A stretch of 64,000 nucleotides of DNA from Leucobacter luti (GTDB lineage Bacteria; Actinomycetota; Actinomycetes; Actinomycetales; Microbacteriaceae), in contig NZ_SHKI01000005.1 in assembly GCF_004217175.1 (NCBI RefSeq), forward strand, positions 248,001 through 312,000. Reading direction: 5' to 3'. Shown piece by piece: positions 33,547-42,720 of the stretch (positions within the stretch are counted from its first letter, which is position 1; every line of letters starts with the position of its first letter). The notes below the pieces were generated by a model. The model was not told the DNA's origin. It saw only the letters and a list, made by a program, of their open reading frames with translations, and did no database searches. Both the position numbers and the translations under genes were made by a program.

Positions 33547-35117
33547 GCGGGGACGAGGTCTGTCGGGCCTCCGCGGTCGCGCTTACCGGGCTGCACGGGA
33601 CCGCGGTGACGGTCGAGGCCGCGGTATCCCAGCAGCTCCCCGGGATGACCATCATCGGCCTCCCGGATGCGGCACTCGCGGAGGCAAAGCTTCGCGTTCG
33701 CACCGCCACGTCTCAAGCGGGGATCGCGCTCACGAACCGGTTCCTCACCGTGAACCTGAGCCCCGCGGCGCTCCCCAAGCACGGGGCGGGGTTCGACCTC
33801 GCAATCGCGCTCGCAGCGCTGGCGGCGTCGAGGCGGCTCCCCGCAACGCACCTTCCGCACATCGCTCACCTGGGTGAACTCAGCCTCGGTGGCGAGCTGC
33901 GCCGCCCGGCGGGGCTGTTGTCCGCGGTGGTTGCCGCGCAGCGTCTTGGATTTCAGCGCGTGATGGTGCCCGCGGCCTGCGGCGCTGAGGCCGCGCTGGT
34001 CCCGGACATCGAGGTCATCGCGGTGGGGACCCTCGCGGAGGCGGTTGCCTGGTACCGAGAGGGCTGCCCGCCGCACCGGATCGTCACCCCCGCGGCGCCA
34101 CGCGACCGCGCGGTGAGCGGGTCGGGCCCCGACGGGGCAGCAGCGGCCCACCTGGGGGACATCTCGGAAATCATTGGCCAGGCAGACGCCGTGCAGGCAC
34201 TCGTCATCGCCGCAGCGGGGCGGCACCACCTGTCACTCGTGGGGCCGCCCGGGGCCGGAAAGACGCTGCTGGCGACGCGGTTGCCGACGCTGCTCCCGGA
34301 ACTCACCGATGCCGAGGCGCTCGAAGTGAGCAGCATCGCGTCCCTGGGCGGGCGGCCGCTGACCGAGCTCGTCCGCCGGCCACCGCTCGAGAGCCCGCAC
34401 CACACAGCCTCGGCCGCCGCCATCATCGGCGTCGGCACCGGGAACATCGTGCGGCCTGGAGCCGTGACGCGCGCCCACCACGGGGTGCTTCTGATGGACG
34501 AAGCGCCCGAGTTCCCCCGCGCGGTCCTCGACGCGCTCCGGCAGCCACTCGAAACCGGCACCGTAGAGATTCATCGCTCCCAGATTCGCACCACGCTGCC
34601 GGCCCGGGTACAGCTCGTGCTCGCGGCGAACCCGTGCCCGTGCGGCAACGCCGGGTCGCCCGACACCGCGCTCGAGTGCAGATGCACCCCCAGTGCGCGT
34701 GTGAAGTACCAGCACCGAGTCTCGGGGCCGCTCGCCGATCGCATTGACCTGCGGCTCGCGCTTCACCGGGTGTCCCGCGTGCACCGCGCAGACCCAGAAC
34801 ACGGGCCACCGAGCAGCGCCACGCTGCAGCGGAGCGTGCGGCGAGCGAGAGCGCGCGCCGCCGACCGGCTGCGGGGCACCCCGTGGCGCGTCAACGCCGA
34901 GGTACCCGGGCGCTGGCTCCGCGCCCCCGGGCAGCAGCTGTCCCGGGCAGACACCGCGGTGCTCGACGGGGCGCTCGCCCGGGGCTCACTCACGCTCCGC
35001 GGCTACGACCGAGCGCTCAGGGTTGCCTGGACCATCGCGGACCTCGCGGGACGCGAGCGCCCACGGCGCGACGATATTGCGCAGGCGCTGGTGCTCCGAA
35101 ACGGAGTGGGGACATGA
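33543..35117 (+). CDS. YifB/ComM-type Mg-chelatase-like AAA ATPase
   Basis: 524 residues. An N-terminal S5-fold/Lon-like region (GMTIIGLPDAALAEAKLRVR) is followed by the AAA+ core with GPPGAGKTLLATRLP, Walker B LLMDEAPEF, and LAANPCPCGNAGS, then a C-terminal helical domain. In Gammaproteobacteria ComM is a hexameric helicase that extends branch migration in transformation. Its position between the UPF0102 nuclease and DprA, with 4-nt overlaps on both sides, suggests the same DNA-uptake or recombination context. Start GTG 33543 is fixed by the overlap with the previous stop; the frame is open further upstream without family similarity. Confidence 0.9.
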   Translation: MSGDEVCRASAVALTGLHGTAVTVEAAVSQQLPGMTIIGLPDAALAEAKLRVRTATSQAGIALTNRFLTVNLSPAALPKHGAGFDLAIALAALAASRRLPATHLPHIAHLGELSLGGELRRPAGLLSAVVAAQRLGFQRVMVPAACGAEAALVPDIEVIAVGTLAEAVAWYREGCPPHRIVTPAAPRDRAVSGSGPDGAAAAHLGDISEIIGQADAVQALVIAAAGRHHLSLVGPPGAGKTLLATRLPTLLPELTDAEALEVSSIASLGGRPLTELVRRPPLESPHHTASAAAIIGVGTGNIVRPGAVTRAHHGVLLMDEAPEFPRAVLDALRQPLETGTVEIHRSQIRTTLPARVQLVLAANPCPCGNAGSPDTALECRCTPSARVKYQHRVSGPLADRIDLRLALHRVSRVHRADPEHGPPSSATLQRSVRRARARAADRLRGTPWRVNAEVPGRWLRAPGQQLSRADTAVLDGALARGSLTLRGYDRALRVAWTIADLAGRERPRRDDIAQALVLRNGVGT

Positions 35118-36484
35118 GGGGCGACGTGCAGGGACTCGGCGCCGACCCCGAGTTCCGGGAGCGGCTGCGCATCCTGACCTCGCCGCCCGAAGCACCATCC
35201 GAAGCGCCATCCGAGGCGGCGCCCGAAACGCCTCCCGGGGAACCGCCCGTCTCTCCCACCTGGGCAGCGGGGGAGTCCGAGGGCGACATCTCCCCGGAGC
35301 GAGCCGAAGCCCTGCTCGCGCGACTCGTCTGGGCGCGACTGGTCGAGCCCGGCGACGCGGTCGCGGGCACGCTCATCGCCGCGCTCGGCGCAGCACCACT
35401 CCTGTCGCTCCTGGTCGCGGGACGGAGCGGGCGCGCCATCTGTGACCGGGCGCGGGCTGCCGGAGCGAACGACCTCGACGAGCGCGCCGTCGCCGCTGGA
35501 GTGCGCCGCTGGGTGCCCCGCCTTGACCGGGCAGCGTGCCTCGCCGACCTCGACCGTGGAATCGCCGGGCAGATGCGTATTCTCACCCCGGAGACCCCCG
35601 CCTGGCCCGTCGCGCTCAACGACCTCGGGGCCCACGCGCCACTCGCTCTGTGGGTCCGCGGACACCCCGCACGCCTCGCCGCGCCCAAACTCGCGATCGT
35701 CGGGGCGCGAGCCTGCACCGGGTACGGGGCGCACATCACCGCCGAACTCGCGAGCGCCGCCGGTGCCGCCGGTGTCACCGTCGTCTCCGGCGCAGCATAT
35801 GGAATCGACGCGGCCGCGCACCGCGCCGCGCTCGCCGCAGCGCACCCCACCATCGCGGTACTGGCCGGCGGGGCAGACCGGAGCTACCCCAGCGCGCACC
35901 GAACACTCCTGGAACGGATCGCGGCAACCGGGGCCGTGTGCTCGGAGCTCGTGCCCGGCGCCGCACCCACGCGGTGGCGTTTTCTGCAGCGGAACCGACT
36001 GATCGCGGCGCTCGCGCGGGCAACCCTCGTCACCGAGGCAGGGCTGAGATCCGGATCGCTCAACACGGCGGGGCACGCGGCCGCACTCGGCCGCCCCCTC
36101 GGCGCCGTGCCTGGGCCGATCACCAGTGCCGCATCCTCGGGGTGCCACCTCCTCCTCCGCGAATACGGGGCGGACCTCGTCACAAACGAAGAGGAACTCC
36201 GGGAACTCCTCGAACTTCCGCGGGCAGGGCTCCCCGGGGAGGGACCCGCCGGAGGCGATGCGCCACCAGCCGGGTCCGCGCGGCAGCCCCCGCTTCATCG
36301 CAGAATCATCGACGCCCTCCCGCTGCGCGGGCGCCGCAGCACCGCGGAGGTAGCGCGCCGGGCCGGGGTGGAGCTCGCCGAGGCGCGCGGGGCGCTCGCC
36401 GAGCTCGCTCTCCTCGGACACGTCGCCCAAGGCGAAACGCCGGGCCCCGAAGGCGACGAGTGGGCCCTGCAGCGGCGAGAATGA
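35114..36484 (+). CDS. dprA: DNA-processing protein DprA
   Basis: 456 residues. The Rossmann-fold core (about 190-400) has KLAIVGARACTGYGAHI, GAAYGIDAAAHRAALAA, AVLAGGADRSYPSAHR and GSLNTAGHAAALGR, all canonical. A C-terminal winged-helix domain is present (RRSTAEVARRAGVEL). The N-terminal 45 residues are Pro/Glu/Ala-rich. DprA loads RecA onto single-stranded DNA entering the cell. The ATG overlaps the yifB stop (ATGA), so the upstream open frame is not used. Confidence 0.92.
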   Translation: MRGDVQGLGADPEFRERLRILTSPPEAPSEAPSEAAPETPPGEPPVSPTWAAGESEGDISPERAEALLARLVWARLVEPGDAVAGTLIAALGAAPLLSLLVAGRSGRAICDRARAAGANDLDERAVAAGVRRWVPRLDRAACLADLDRGIAGQMRILTPETPAWPVALNDLGAHAPLALWVRGHPARLAAPKLAIVGARACTGYGAHITAELASAAGAAGVTVVSGAAYGIDAAAHRAALAAAHPTIAVLAGGADRSYPSAHRTLLERIAATGAVCSELVPGAAPTRWRFLQRNRLIAALARATLVTEAGLRSGSLNTAGHAAALGRPLGAVPGPITSAASSGCHLLLREYGADLVTNEEELRELLELPRAGLPGEGPAGGDAPPAGSARQPPLHRRIIDALPLRGRRSTAEVARRAGVELAEARGALAELALLGHVAQGETPGPEGDEWALQRRE

Positions 36485-36488
36485 GGGC

Positions 36489-37478
36489 ATGCACCTTGAA
36501 GCGGCGACCGCGGCGTTCATCACCGCCGTCCGCGCAGAGTACGGGTACTCGGAGCACACCGTGCGCGCCTACCGGAGAGACCTCCAAGACTTCACCGAGT
36601 TCGCCGAGCGCACGGGAACCCCCACGCTGGAGCACTGCGACCTCGAACTGATGCGCGCCTGGCTCTGGGACCGACAGCAGCGGGGACTTGCCGCGAGCAC
36701 CATCGCGCGAAACGTCGCCACGCTCAAATCGTTCGGAACCTGGATCGAACGGGGTGGCCTGCTCCCCGGCAACCCGGCCTCGCGCCTGCGCACGCCCAAA
36801 GCCCCGCGCGCACTCCCGCGGGTGCTCGGAGACGAGCAGATCAGCCGCATCCTCGACCGGGTAGGCCGCCGCGCCGCCGGGGGAGACCCAGAAGCCGGGG
36901 GAGACCCGGAAGCGGGACGCGACCACGCGGTACTCGAACTCCTCTACGCCACCGCCCTGCGCGTCTCAGAACTCTGCGGGATCACGCTCGCGAACCTCGA
37001 CCGACGCGAACGGACCGTCCGCGTCCTCGGCAAGGGCGGAAAAGAGCGCGTCGTCCCCTTCGGCGGGCCCGCGGCCAGGGCACTCGACACGTACCTTGAA
37101 CGCGCCCGCCCGGTGCTCTCTGCGCGCAGTGCTGACCGGAGCCGCCCCGAACGCGCGCGCTCCGGGGCGCTCGCCGCCGAACCAGACCGCGCCCCAAAGT
37201 ATCCCCAGCTGTTCCTCGGCAACCAGGGCGACCCGCTCACGCAGAGCGCCGTCTACCGGCTCGTCTCACGCGAGCTCGCGCAAGAACCCGGCAGCGGGCC
37301 CAGCGGGCCGCACACTCTTCGCCATACCGCAGCAACCCACCTCCTCAACGGCGGGGCTGACCTGCGCGTGGTACAGGAGATGCTTGGGCACTCGAGCCTC
37401 GCGAGCACCCAGGTCTACACGCACGTGTCCACGGAGCGCCTCGCCGAACGCTACCGGCAGGCCCACCCGCGCGCCTGA
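36489..37478 (+). CDS. xerC: XerC/XerD-type tyrosine recombinase
   Basis: 329 residues. SAM-like N-terminal domain (about 5-90: YGYSEHTVRAYRRDL) and catalytic domain with Arg158 (ATALRVSEL), the Lys in GKGGKERVVPF, HTLRHTAATHLL, LGHSSLASTQVY with the nucleophile Tyr310. It would resolve chromosome dimers by cutting a dif site with its partner XerD, which is not in this window. The setting next to dprA and the rpsB block is the usual actinobacterial xerC place, so it is a housekeeping enzyme and not a phage integrase. An insertion at about 210-245 (RSADRSRPERARSG) is polar and probably a loop. Start ATG 36489 lies 5 nt after the dprA stop. Confidence 0.88.
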   Translation: MHLEAATAAFITAVRAEYGYSEHTVRAYRRDLQDFTEFAERTGTPTLEHCDLELMRAWLWDRQQRGLAASTIARNVATLKSFGTWIERGGLLPGNPASRLRTPKAPRALPRVLGDEQISRILDRVGRRAAGGDPEAGGDPEAGRDHAVLELLYATALRVSELCGITLANLDRRERTVRVLGKGGKERVVPFGGPAARALDTYLERARPVLSARSADRSRPERARSGALAAEPDRAPKYPQLFLGNQGDPLTQSAVYRLVSRELAQEPGSGPSGPHTLRHTAATHLLNGGADLRVVQEMLGHSSLASTQVYTHVSTERLAERYRQAHPRA

Positions 37479-37601
37479 CAGCGCCGACGGCCCACCCGTA
37501 CCGTGACCCGCCCCGGCCCGATCCTGCCCCGCCCGGATCCCCACTCCGCCCCGCCCGTTCCCGCCCCGCCCGACCCTGGCCCAGCCCATGCCGGGCGCGC
37601 T

Positions 37602-38168
37602 CTACCCGGGGGACTCATGCTCGCCCCAGGGGAGCAGGATCGGTGCCCCGAGCAGGTACCGCATGGGGGAGACGTACTCGCCGGCCACGCGCACCCCGAG
37701 ATGGACGCACTCGTCGGCGCAGTGCCCGCCATCCGACACGGTCCCCAGCGCGCCGCCCCGTGCGATCTGGTCGCCGACAGCGAGGTGACTCGTCACCGGT
37801 TCGAGTGAGTACACGGTCTCCGCGTCGACCCGCACGGTGACCGTGTCTCGATCCACGACGCGTCCGACGAACTCGACGGTGCCGGTAGCGGGCGCGCTCG
37901 CCGTGGCGCCCGGCAGCGCCGGCATATCGATGCCCCGGTGCCCCGCGGTGTAGGGCGTGGGCGGGGCAGCATAGGGCCCGGACACCACGAGCTGGCCGGC
38001 GAGCGGCGGCCACCACCGGGCGTCCTGCGCGGCCACGCGCGCCGCGCTGCCCGGCGAGGGCACGCCCGGCGCGAGCGCGAGCACAGTCGCTACCGTGGCA
38101 AGGGTGGCGGCCGAGCCGCGTGCGTGCGTGCGGCGGGCGGCCGGGGAGCCGGTGAGAGGATGGCGCAT
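37602..38168 (-). CDS. Secreted M23-family peptidase (LytM domain)
   Basis: 188 residues. A Tat-less signal-type N-terminus (ATLATVATVLALAPGVPSPG) is followed by the LytM domain: HRGIDMPALPG (metal His and Asp), then VTVRVDAETVYSLEPV and GHCADECVHLGVRV. The usual HxH is CxH here, so the first (catalytic) His is replaced by Cys while the metal His stays. It would cut peptidoglycan cross-bridges or act as a regulator of another hydrolase. The gene is convergent with xerC and divergent from rpsB. Confidence 0.8.
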   Translation of the reverse strand: MRHPLTGSPAARRTHARGSAATLATVATVLALAPGVPSPGSAARVAAQDARWWPPLAGQLVVSGPYAAPPTPYTAGHRGIDMPALPGATASAPATGTVEFVGRVVDRDTVTVRVDAETVYSLEPVTSHLAVGDQIARGGALGTVSDGGHCADECVHLGVRVAGEYVSPMRYLLGAPILLPWGEHESPG

Positions 38169-38285
38169 GGACGCTACTCTGCCCGCGGCGCCCGCGAACG
38201 CCGGGGCCGACTACCGTGCTGGGGAAAAGTCGGGCTGGATTCCACCGTTTCCCGGGCTGTGAGCGCGGGGCGAGCCGCGGCGGAC

Positions 38286-38339
38286 GGAGCGAATACCGGA
38301 GCGAGGCCCGGAGCGAATCCCGGAGCGAGTCCCGGAGCG
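38286..38339. repeat. 12-bp tandem repeat upstream of rpsB
   Basis: Four and a half copies of a 12-mer of consensus GGAGCGARTCCC run from 38286 to 38339, 32 bp before the rpsB -10 hexamer. Apart from this repeat, the promoter and the leader, I see no gene in 38169-38553. Confidence 0.8.
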
Positions 38340-38370
38340 TCGCTGCACGAAACACTGCCGGTCCTGGTGA

Positions 38371-38553
38371 TACACTGGTCGACGCACCTCGAAAGAGGTG
38401 ACTTCGCGTGCCCACTCATCGGAGCGCCGCCATCGGTCTTTCGTTCTCTGGAACAAAGCGGCGGGGCCCGAGGGCACCAGGATCTGGTCGCACTCGCGAC
38501 CGAACACAACCGAAAGCGCGCGCCTATTGTGGTGCGCAGAACAGGAGACGGCA
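38371..38553 (+). promoter_or_regulatory. rpsB promoter and structured leader
   Basis: A -10 hexamer TACACT (38371-38376) predicts a start near 38383. The transcript would begin almost at once with a perfect GNRA-capped hairpin: CACCTC-GAAA-GAGGTG (38385-38400). The remaining 150 nt are untranslated and GC-rich before the ribosome binding site AGGAGACGGCA. Leaders on rpsB commonly serve S2 autoregulation; that role here is inference. Confidence 0.55.
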
Positions 38554-39444
38554 ATGGCCGTTGTAACCATGCGCCAGCTGCTCGACAGCGGCGTTCACTT
38601 TGGACACCAGACCCGCCGCTGGAACCCGAAGATGAAGCGCTTCATCTTCACCGAGCGCTCGGGCATCTACATCATCGACCTGCAGCAGTCGCTCGGCTAC
38701 ATCGACTCGGCGTACGAGTTCGTGAAGCAGACCGTTGCACGCGGTGGCAACATTCTTTTCGTTGGCACGAAGAAGCAGGCTCAGGAAGCGGTTGCCGAGC
38801 AGGCGACCCGCGTGAACCAGCCCTACGTGAACCAGCGCTGGCTCGGCGGCCTCCTCACGAACTTCCAGACGGTCACGGGCCGCCTGGAGCGCATGAAGGA
38901 GCTCGAGCAGCTCGACTTCGAGGGCACCACGAGCGGCTTCACCAAGAAGGAGCTCCTGCTCAAGAAGCGCGAGCTCGACAAGCTGCAGAAGTCGCTCGGC
39001 GGCATCCGCAACATGGGCAAGACCCCTTCGGCGCTCTGGGTGGTCGACACCAAGAAGGAGCACCTCGCGATTGACGAGGCGAAGAAGCTGGGTATCCCCG
39101 TGATCGCGATCCTCGACACGAACTGCGATCCCGACGAGGTCACCTACCCGATCCCGGGTAACGACGACGCGATCCGCTCCGTTGCACTCCTCACCCGCGT
39201 GATCGCTGACGCGATCGCCGAGGGCCTCATGGAGCGTCACCAGAAGCCCGAGGCTGGCGAGGCTGCTGCTGAGCCGCTCGCCGAGTGGGAAGTTGAGCTG
39301 CTGAACGCAGACGCACCCGCCGCTGAGGCAACCGAGGCGCCCGCCGCTGAGTCAACCGAAGCCGCTGCTGAGGCGCCCGCCGCCGAGGCTGCTGAGGCAC
39401 CGGCCGCTGAGGCGACCGAGGCCGCCGCACCGGCTGCCGAGTAA
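38554..39444 (+). CDS. rpsB: 30S ribosomal protein S2
   Basis: 296 residues; the conserved part (1-240) starts [20 protein letters not shown] and includes [10 protein letters not shown] and [25 protein letters not shown] precedes ATG 38554. The frame is open upstream to 38398 but the ribosome site fixes the start. The last 45 residues are an Ala/Glu/Pro/Thr repeat of [10 protein letters not shown] type absent from most S2 proteins. It precedes tsf by 44 nt, the universal rpsB-tsf pair. Confidence 0.97.
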   Translation: MAVVTMRQLLDSGVHFGHQTRRWNPKMKRFIFTERSGIYIIDLQQSLGYIDSAYEFVKQTVARGGNILFVGTKKQAQEAVAEQATRVNQPYVNQRWLGGLLTNFQTVTGRLERMKELEQLDFEGTTSGFTKKELLLKKRELDKLQKSLGGIRNMGKTPSALWVVDTKKEHLAIDEAKKLGIPVIAILDTNCDPDEVTYPIPGNDDAIRSVALLTRVIADAIAEGLMERHQKPEAGEAAAEPLAEWEVELLNADAPAAEATEAPAAESTEAAAEAPAAEAAEAPAAEATEAAAPAAE

Positions 39445-39488
39445 TTCGGTTCCCCGTTAGTCACTGAACCACTCAGAAGGAGTCACAC

Positions 39489-40319
39489 ATGGCTGCAGTA
39501 AGCATGGCTGCTGTGAAGGAGCTGCGCGAGCGTCTCGGCGCCGGCATGCTCGACAGCAAGAACGCACTCGTCGAGGCTGAGGGCGACATCGAGAAGGCGA
39601 TTGAGATCCTGCGTCTCAAGGGCCTGAAGGGTGTTGCCAAGCGCGGCGACCGCGAGGCGAGCGAGGGTCTCGTCGCGGTTCGTCAGAGCGAGGGTGCCGC
39701 CACGATGATCGAGCTCGTTTGCGAGACCGACTTCGTTGCGAAGAACGAGAAGTTCATCGCCCTGGCCGAGCGCGTGCTCGACGCGATCGTCGCCGCAAAC
39801 GCGTCGACCGCGGAGGAGGCCCTCGCGGCCCCCGCCGACGGCAAGACCGTTGCAGACGTGATCGCAGACGAGTCCGCGATCATCGGCGAGCGCATCGTGC
39901 TCCGCAAGGTGACCCGCATCGAGGCGCCCGCGACCTCGGTGTACCTGCACCAGACCTCGAAGGATCTGCCGCCGCAGATCGGCGTGGTCGTTGGGTACGA
40001 GGGCGACGGCGCAGATGCTGCACTCAGCATCGCCCGCCACATCTCGTTCGCAGACCCGCTCTACGTGACGCGCGAGGAAGTTCCCTCCGCTGACGTCGAG
40101 AAGGAGCGCGAGATCGTCACCGAGATCTCGAAGAACGAGGGCAAGCCCGAGGCCGCTCTGCCGAAGATCGTTGAGGGACGTCTGAACGCGTTCTTCAAGC
40201 AGGTCGTGCTCGGCGAGCAGGTGCACGCACTTGATGACGAGAAGCGCGACGTGAAGAAGGTCGCTGACGCGGCCGGCATCACGGTCACCGGCTTCGCGCG
40301 CAGCAAGGTCGGAGCCTAG
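39489..40319 (+). CDS. tsf: Elongation factor Ts
   Basis: 276 residues. It catalyses GDP release from EF-Tu. The N-terminal UBA-like domain ([19 protein letters not shown]) and the invariant TDFVAKN (about 80) are present, followed by the two subdomains of the core. AGAAGGAG with good spacing precedes ATG 39489; an internal in-frame ATG five codons later ([12 protein letters not shown]) is an alternative start. A strong hairpin terminator follows 8 nt after the stop. Confidence 0.97.
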   Translation: MAAVSMAAVKELRERLGAGMLDSKNALVEAEGDIEKAIEILRLKGLKGVAKRGDREASEGLVAVRQSEGAATMIELVCETDFVAKNEKFIALAERVLDAIVAANASTAEEALAAPADGKTVADVIADESAIIGERIVLRKVTRIEAPATSVYLHQTSKDLPPQIGVVVGYEGDGADAALSIARHISFADPLYVTREEVPSADVEKEREIVTEISKNEGKPEAALPKIVEGRLNAFFKQVVLGEQVHALDDEKRDVKKVADAAGITVTGFARSKVGA

Positions 40320-40327
40320 CGAGTGTT

Positions 40328-40362
40328 CACGGGACCCGGGCCATTTTGGTCCGGGTCCCGTG
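40328..40362 (+). terminator. Terminator after tsf
   Basis: CACGGGACCCGG (40328-40339) pairs perfectly with CCGGGTCCCGTG (40351-40362); the inner GCC/GGT extends the stem to leave an ATTTT loop. No T-run follows, as is usual in actinobacteria. Confidence 0.8.
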
Positions 40363-40374
40363 GCATGTCCGCAC

Positions 40375-40380
40375 TATCAT
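40375..40380 (+). promoter_or_regulatory. -10 hexamer TATCAT for pyrH
   Basis: TATCAT directly after the tsf terminator gives a predicted start near 40387 and a leader of about 50 nt to the pyrH start. Confidence 0.5.
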
Positions 40381-40437
40381 TGCCTCAGTCGAGGCCACAC
40401 AGTTTTTCACTATCCGCGCCGCACGAAGGAGATCCAC

Positions 40438-41157
40438 ATGACCGAGACCGCAGATCGTAAGCGTCGAGTTCTGCTGAAGCTCTCCGGAGAGGCGTTCGGC
40501 GGGGGCACGCTCGGCGTGAACCCCGACGTGGTGAGCCAGATCGCCCGCGAGATCGCGGCCGCGATGGAGCACGCCGAGGTCGCTGTCGTCGTCGGCGGCG
40601 GTAACTTCTTCCGCGGCGCCGAGCTGTCGCAGCGCGGCATGGACCGCGCGCGAGCCGACTACATGGGCATGCTGGGCACCGTGATGAACGCCCTCGCGCT
40701 CCAGGACTTCCTGGAGCAGGCCGGCGTGTCTAGCCGCGTGCAGTCGGCGATCACCATGACCCAGGTCGCTGAGACCTACATTCCCCTCCGCGCGGTGCGT
40801 CACCTGGAGAAGGGCCGCGTCGTGATCTTCGGCGCCGGCGCCGGACTGCCGTACTTCTCGACGGACACGGTCTCGGCACAGCGCGCGCTCGAAATTCACG
40901 CCGACGAGGTGCTCGTCGCGAAGAACGGCGTCGACGGCGTCTACACCGCCGATCCCGCGAAGGATCCGAGCGCGACGCTCATCCGAGACATCAGCTACGG
41001 CGAGGCACTCGTCCAGGGGCTGAAGGTGGTCGACTCGACCGCGTTCAGCCTGTGCATGGACAACGGGATGCCGATGCGGGTGTTTGGCATGGAACCGGCC
41101 GGGAATGTCACCGCCGCGATCCGGGGCGAGAAGCTCGGGACCCTGGTACACCGCTAA
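40438..41157 (+). CDS. pyrH: Uridylate kinase (UMP kinase)
   Basis: 239 residues, amino-acid-kinase fold. It phosphorylates UMP to UDP with ATP in pyrimidine synthesis. Landmarks: [59 protein letters not shown], and [18 protein letters not shown] lies 8 nt before ATG 40438. It is followed by frr at 35 nt; its own promoter TATCAT lies just after the tsf terminator. Confidence 0.97.
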   Translation: MTETADRKRRVLLKLSGEAFGGGTLGVNPDVVSQIAREIAAAMEHAEVAVVVGGGNFFRGAELSQRGMDRARADYMGMLGTVMNALALQDFLEQAGVSSRVQSAITMTQVAETYIPLRAVRHLEKGRVVIFGAGAGLPYFSTDTVSAQRALEIHADEVLVAKNGVDGVYTADPAKDPSATLIRDISYGEALVQGLKVVDSTAFSLCMDNGMPMRVFGMEPAGNVTAAIRGEKLGTLVHR

Positions 41158-41192
41158 GCTTGAACAAGTTCGGCAACACAAAGGAGAGCACC

Positions 41193-41747
41193 GTGATCGA
41201 AGAGGTCTTCGTCGACATCAAGGACCGCATGAACGGCGCGGTCGAGTCCGCAAAGGACGGCTTCGCCTCGGTGCGTACCGGTCGCGCGACTCCGGCCCTG
41301 CTGCAGAATCTGCAGGTCGACTACTACGGCACCCCGACGCCGCTCCCGCAGCTCGCGTCGGTGCAGAACCAGGACGCACGCAGCCTCCTCATCACCCCCT
41401 ACGACAAGGGTGCGATGAAGGACATCGAGCAGGCGATCCGCGACATGCCAAACCTCGGCGCAAACCCGTCGAACGACGGCACCGTGATCCGCGTCACCCT
41501 GCCCGACCTCACGGAGGAGCGCCGCAAGGAGTTCGTCAAGATCGTGAAGGGCCGTGCGGAAGACGCGCGCGTCGCGATCCGCAACGTGCGCCGTCAGGGC
41601 AAGGACGACCTCGAAGCGCTCAAGAGCGAGCTCGGTGAAGACGACGTCGCGCGCGCCGAGAAGGAGCTCGAGGCGGTCACCAAGCAGTTCATCGAGCAGA
41701 TCGATGATGCGCTGAAGCGCAAAGAAGCCGAGCTGCTGGAGGTCTGA
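41193..41747 (+). CDS. frr: Ribosome recycling factor
   Basis: 184 residues, the standard length. It splits post-termination ribosomes with EF-G. Typical features are the start [38 protein letters not shown] and [18 protein letters not shown], with long helices making the three-helix bundle. Start is GTG 41193 with AAGGAG upstream. cdsA follows after 5 nt. Confidence 0.97.
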   Translation: MIEEVFVDIKDRMNGAVESAKDGFASVRTGRATPALLQNLQVDYYGTPTPLPQLASVQNQDARSLLITPYDKGAMKDIEQAIRDMPNLGANPSNDGTVIRVTLPDLTEERRKEFVKIVKGRAEDARVAIRNVRRQGKDDLEALKSELGEDDVARAEKELEAVTKQFIEQIDDALKRKEAELLEV

Positions 41748-41752
41748 GCCGC

Positions 41753-42670
41753 GTGTCAGGGGCGGAGAAGCGGGACGAGCTGCGGAGCGCGCTCGAGACG
41801 ACGCGCGCGCAGCTCGAGGCGACGAACGCTCGCATTGAGGCGCGCGCCGGTCGCAACCTCTTCTTCGCGATCCTGTCGGGGCTAGTGTTCGGGGGAGTGT
41901 TCCTCGCGAGCCTGCTGCTCGTGAAGCAGGTGTTCGTTGCGCTGGTCGCGGTCGTGGTCGCGGTCGCTCTCGTGGAGCTCGCCTCCGCGTTCCGCGTGTC
42001 CGGGCGCCGGGTGCCGCGCGTCGGCGTGGTCCTCGGCGGCCTCATTATTGTGGGTGGCGCGTTCTTCTGGGGTGCCGAGGGCATGCTCGTCGGGCTGTTC
42101 GCCGGTTCGGCGCTGTTGACGCTGTGGCGCCTGGTCGAGGGCCTGTTCCCCGCATGGGAGACGCCCCCGCGCACGCTCATTCGAGATGTATTCTCGGGGC
42201 TCTTCACGCTCGTGTACGTGGCGTTCCTCGCATCGTTCACCGTGCTGCTGGTCGCTCCGGAGCGCGGTGAGTGGTGGGTGTTCGCGCTCGTCGTGATCGT
42301 CGTCTCGGTCGATGTCGGCGCGTACGCGGCAGGCGTGACGCTGGGCAAACACAAGATGACCCCGCGAATCAGCCCGAACAAGACCTGGGAGGGCTTCTTC
42401 GGCGCAGCGGTGCTCGCGGCCGTCGTGGGGGTGACCGTCTCGGTGTTCGCGCTGCAGCAGCCCTGGTGGGTGGGCATCATCCTCGGCCTCGTGGTGCTCC
42501 TCACCGCGACGGGCGGTGACCTCACCGAGTCTTTGATCAAACGCAACCTCGGAGTGAAAGACATGAGTAGTTGGATCCCGGGTCACGGCGGATTCCTCGA
42601 CCGGCTCGACTCGCTGCTGCCGTCCGCCGTCGGCGTGTACGGCGTCGCGCTCTTCCTCGGAGTGGTCTGA
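41753..42670 (+). CDS. cdsA: Phosphatidate cytidylyltransferase
   Basis: 305 residues. It makes CDP-diacylglycerol for phospholipid synthesis at the membrane. A predicted cytoplasmic coiled N-terminus (about 1-40) is followed by eight or so membrane helices. The family signature near the C-terminus is present: GDLTESLIKRNLGVKDMSS and PGHGGFLDRLDSLL. Start GTG 41753 lies 5 nt after frr, with a weak ribosome site. Its TGA may overlap an ATG at 42670, an alternative start of the next gene. Confidence 0.93.
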   Translation: MSGAEKRDELRSALETTRAQLEATNARIEARAGRNLFFAILSGLVFGGVFLASLLLVKQVFVALVAVVVAVALVELASAFRVSGRRVPRVGVVLGGLIIVGGAFFWGAEGMLVGLFAGSALLTLWRLVEGLFPAWETPPRTLIRDVFSGLFTLVYVAFLASFTVLLVAPERGEWWVFALVVIVVSVDVGAYAAGVTLGKHKMTPRISPNKTWEGFFGAAVLAAVVGVTVSVFALQQPWWVGIILGLVVLLTATGGDLTESLIKRNLGVKDMSSWIPGHGGFLDRLDSLLPSAVGVYGVALFLGVV

Positions 42671-42708
42671 TGGGCGCGCGTTCACAGCAAGCCCGCCGCG
42701 GCGCGGGG

Positions 42709-42714
42709 CAGAAT
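42709..42714 (+). promoter_or_regulatory. -10-like hexamer CAGAAT
   Basis: CAGAAT, then GGTGCG (6 nt), then GTG at 42721. It differs from TANNNT only at the first base. Confidence 0.35.
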
Positions 42715-42720
42715 GGTGCG

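Noticed and set aside
36489-37478. XerC-like recombinase as sign of a prophage or integron
   Set aside because: It sits in the conserved dprA-xerC-rpsB neighbourhood and no phage genes or att repeats are nearby.
37479-37601. C-rich stretch after the XerC-like gene as a rut-type or coding region
   Set aside because: Very C-rich and G-poor enough to recall a Rho site, but there is no independent support and no conserved coding frame.
38398-38553. In-frame upstream extension of rpsB
   Set aside because: The extension has no S2 similarity and the ribosome binding site AGGAGACGGCA fixes the start at 38554.
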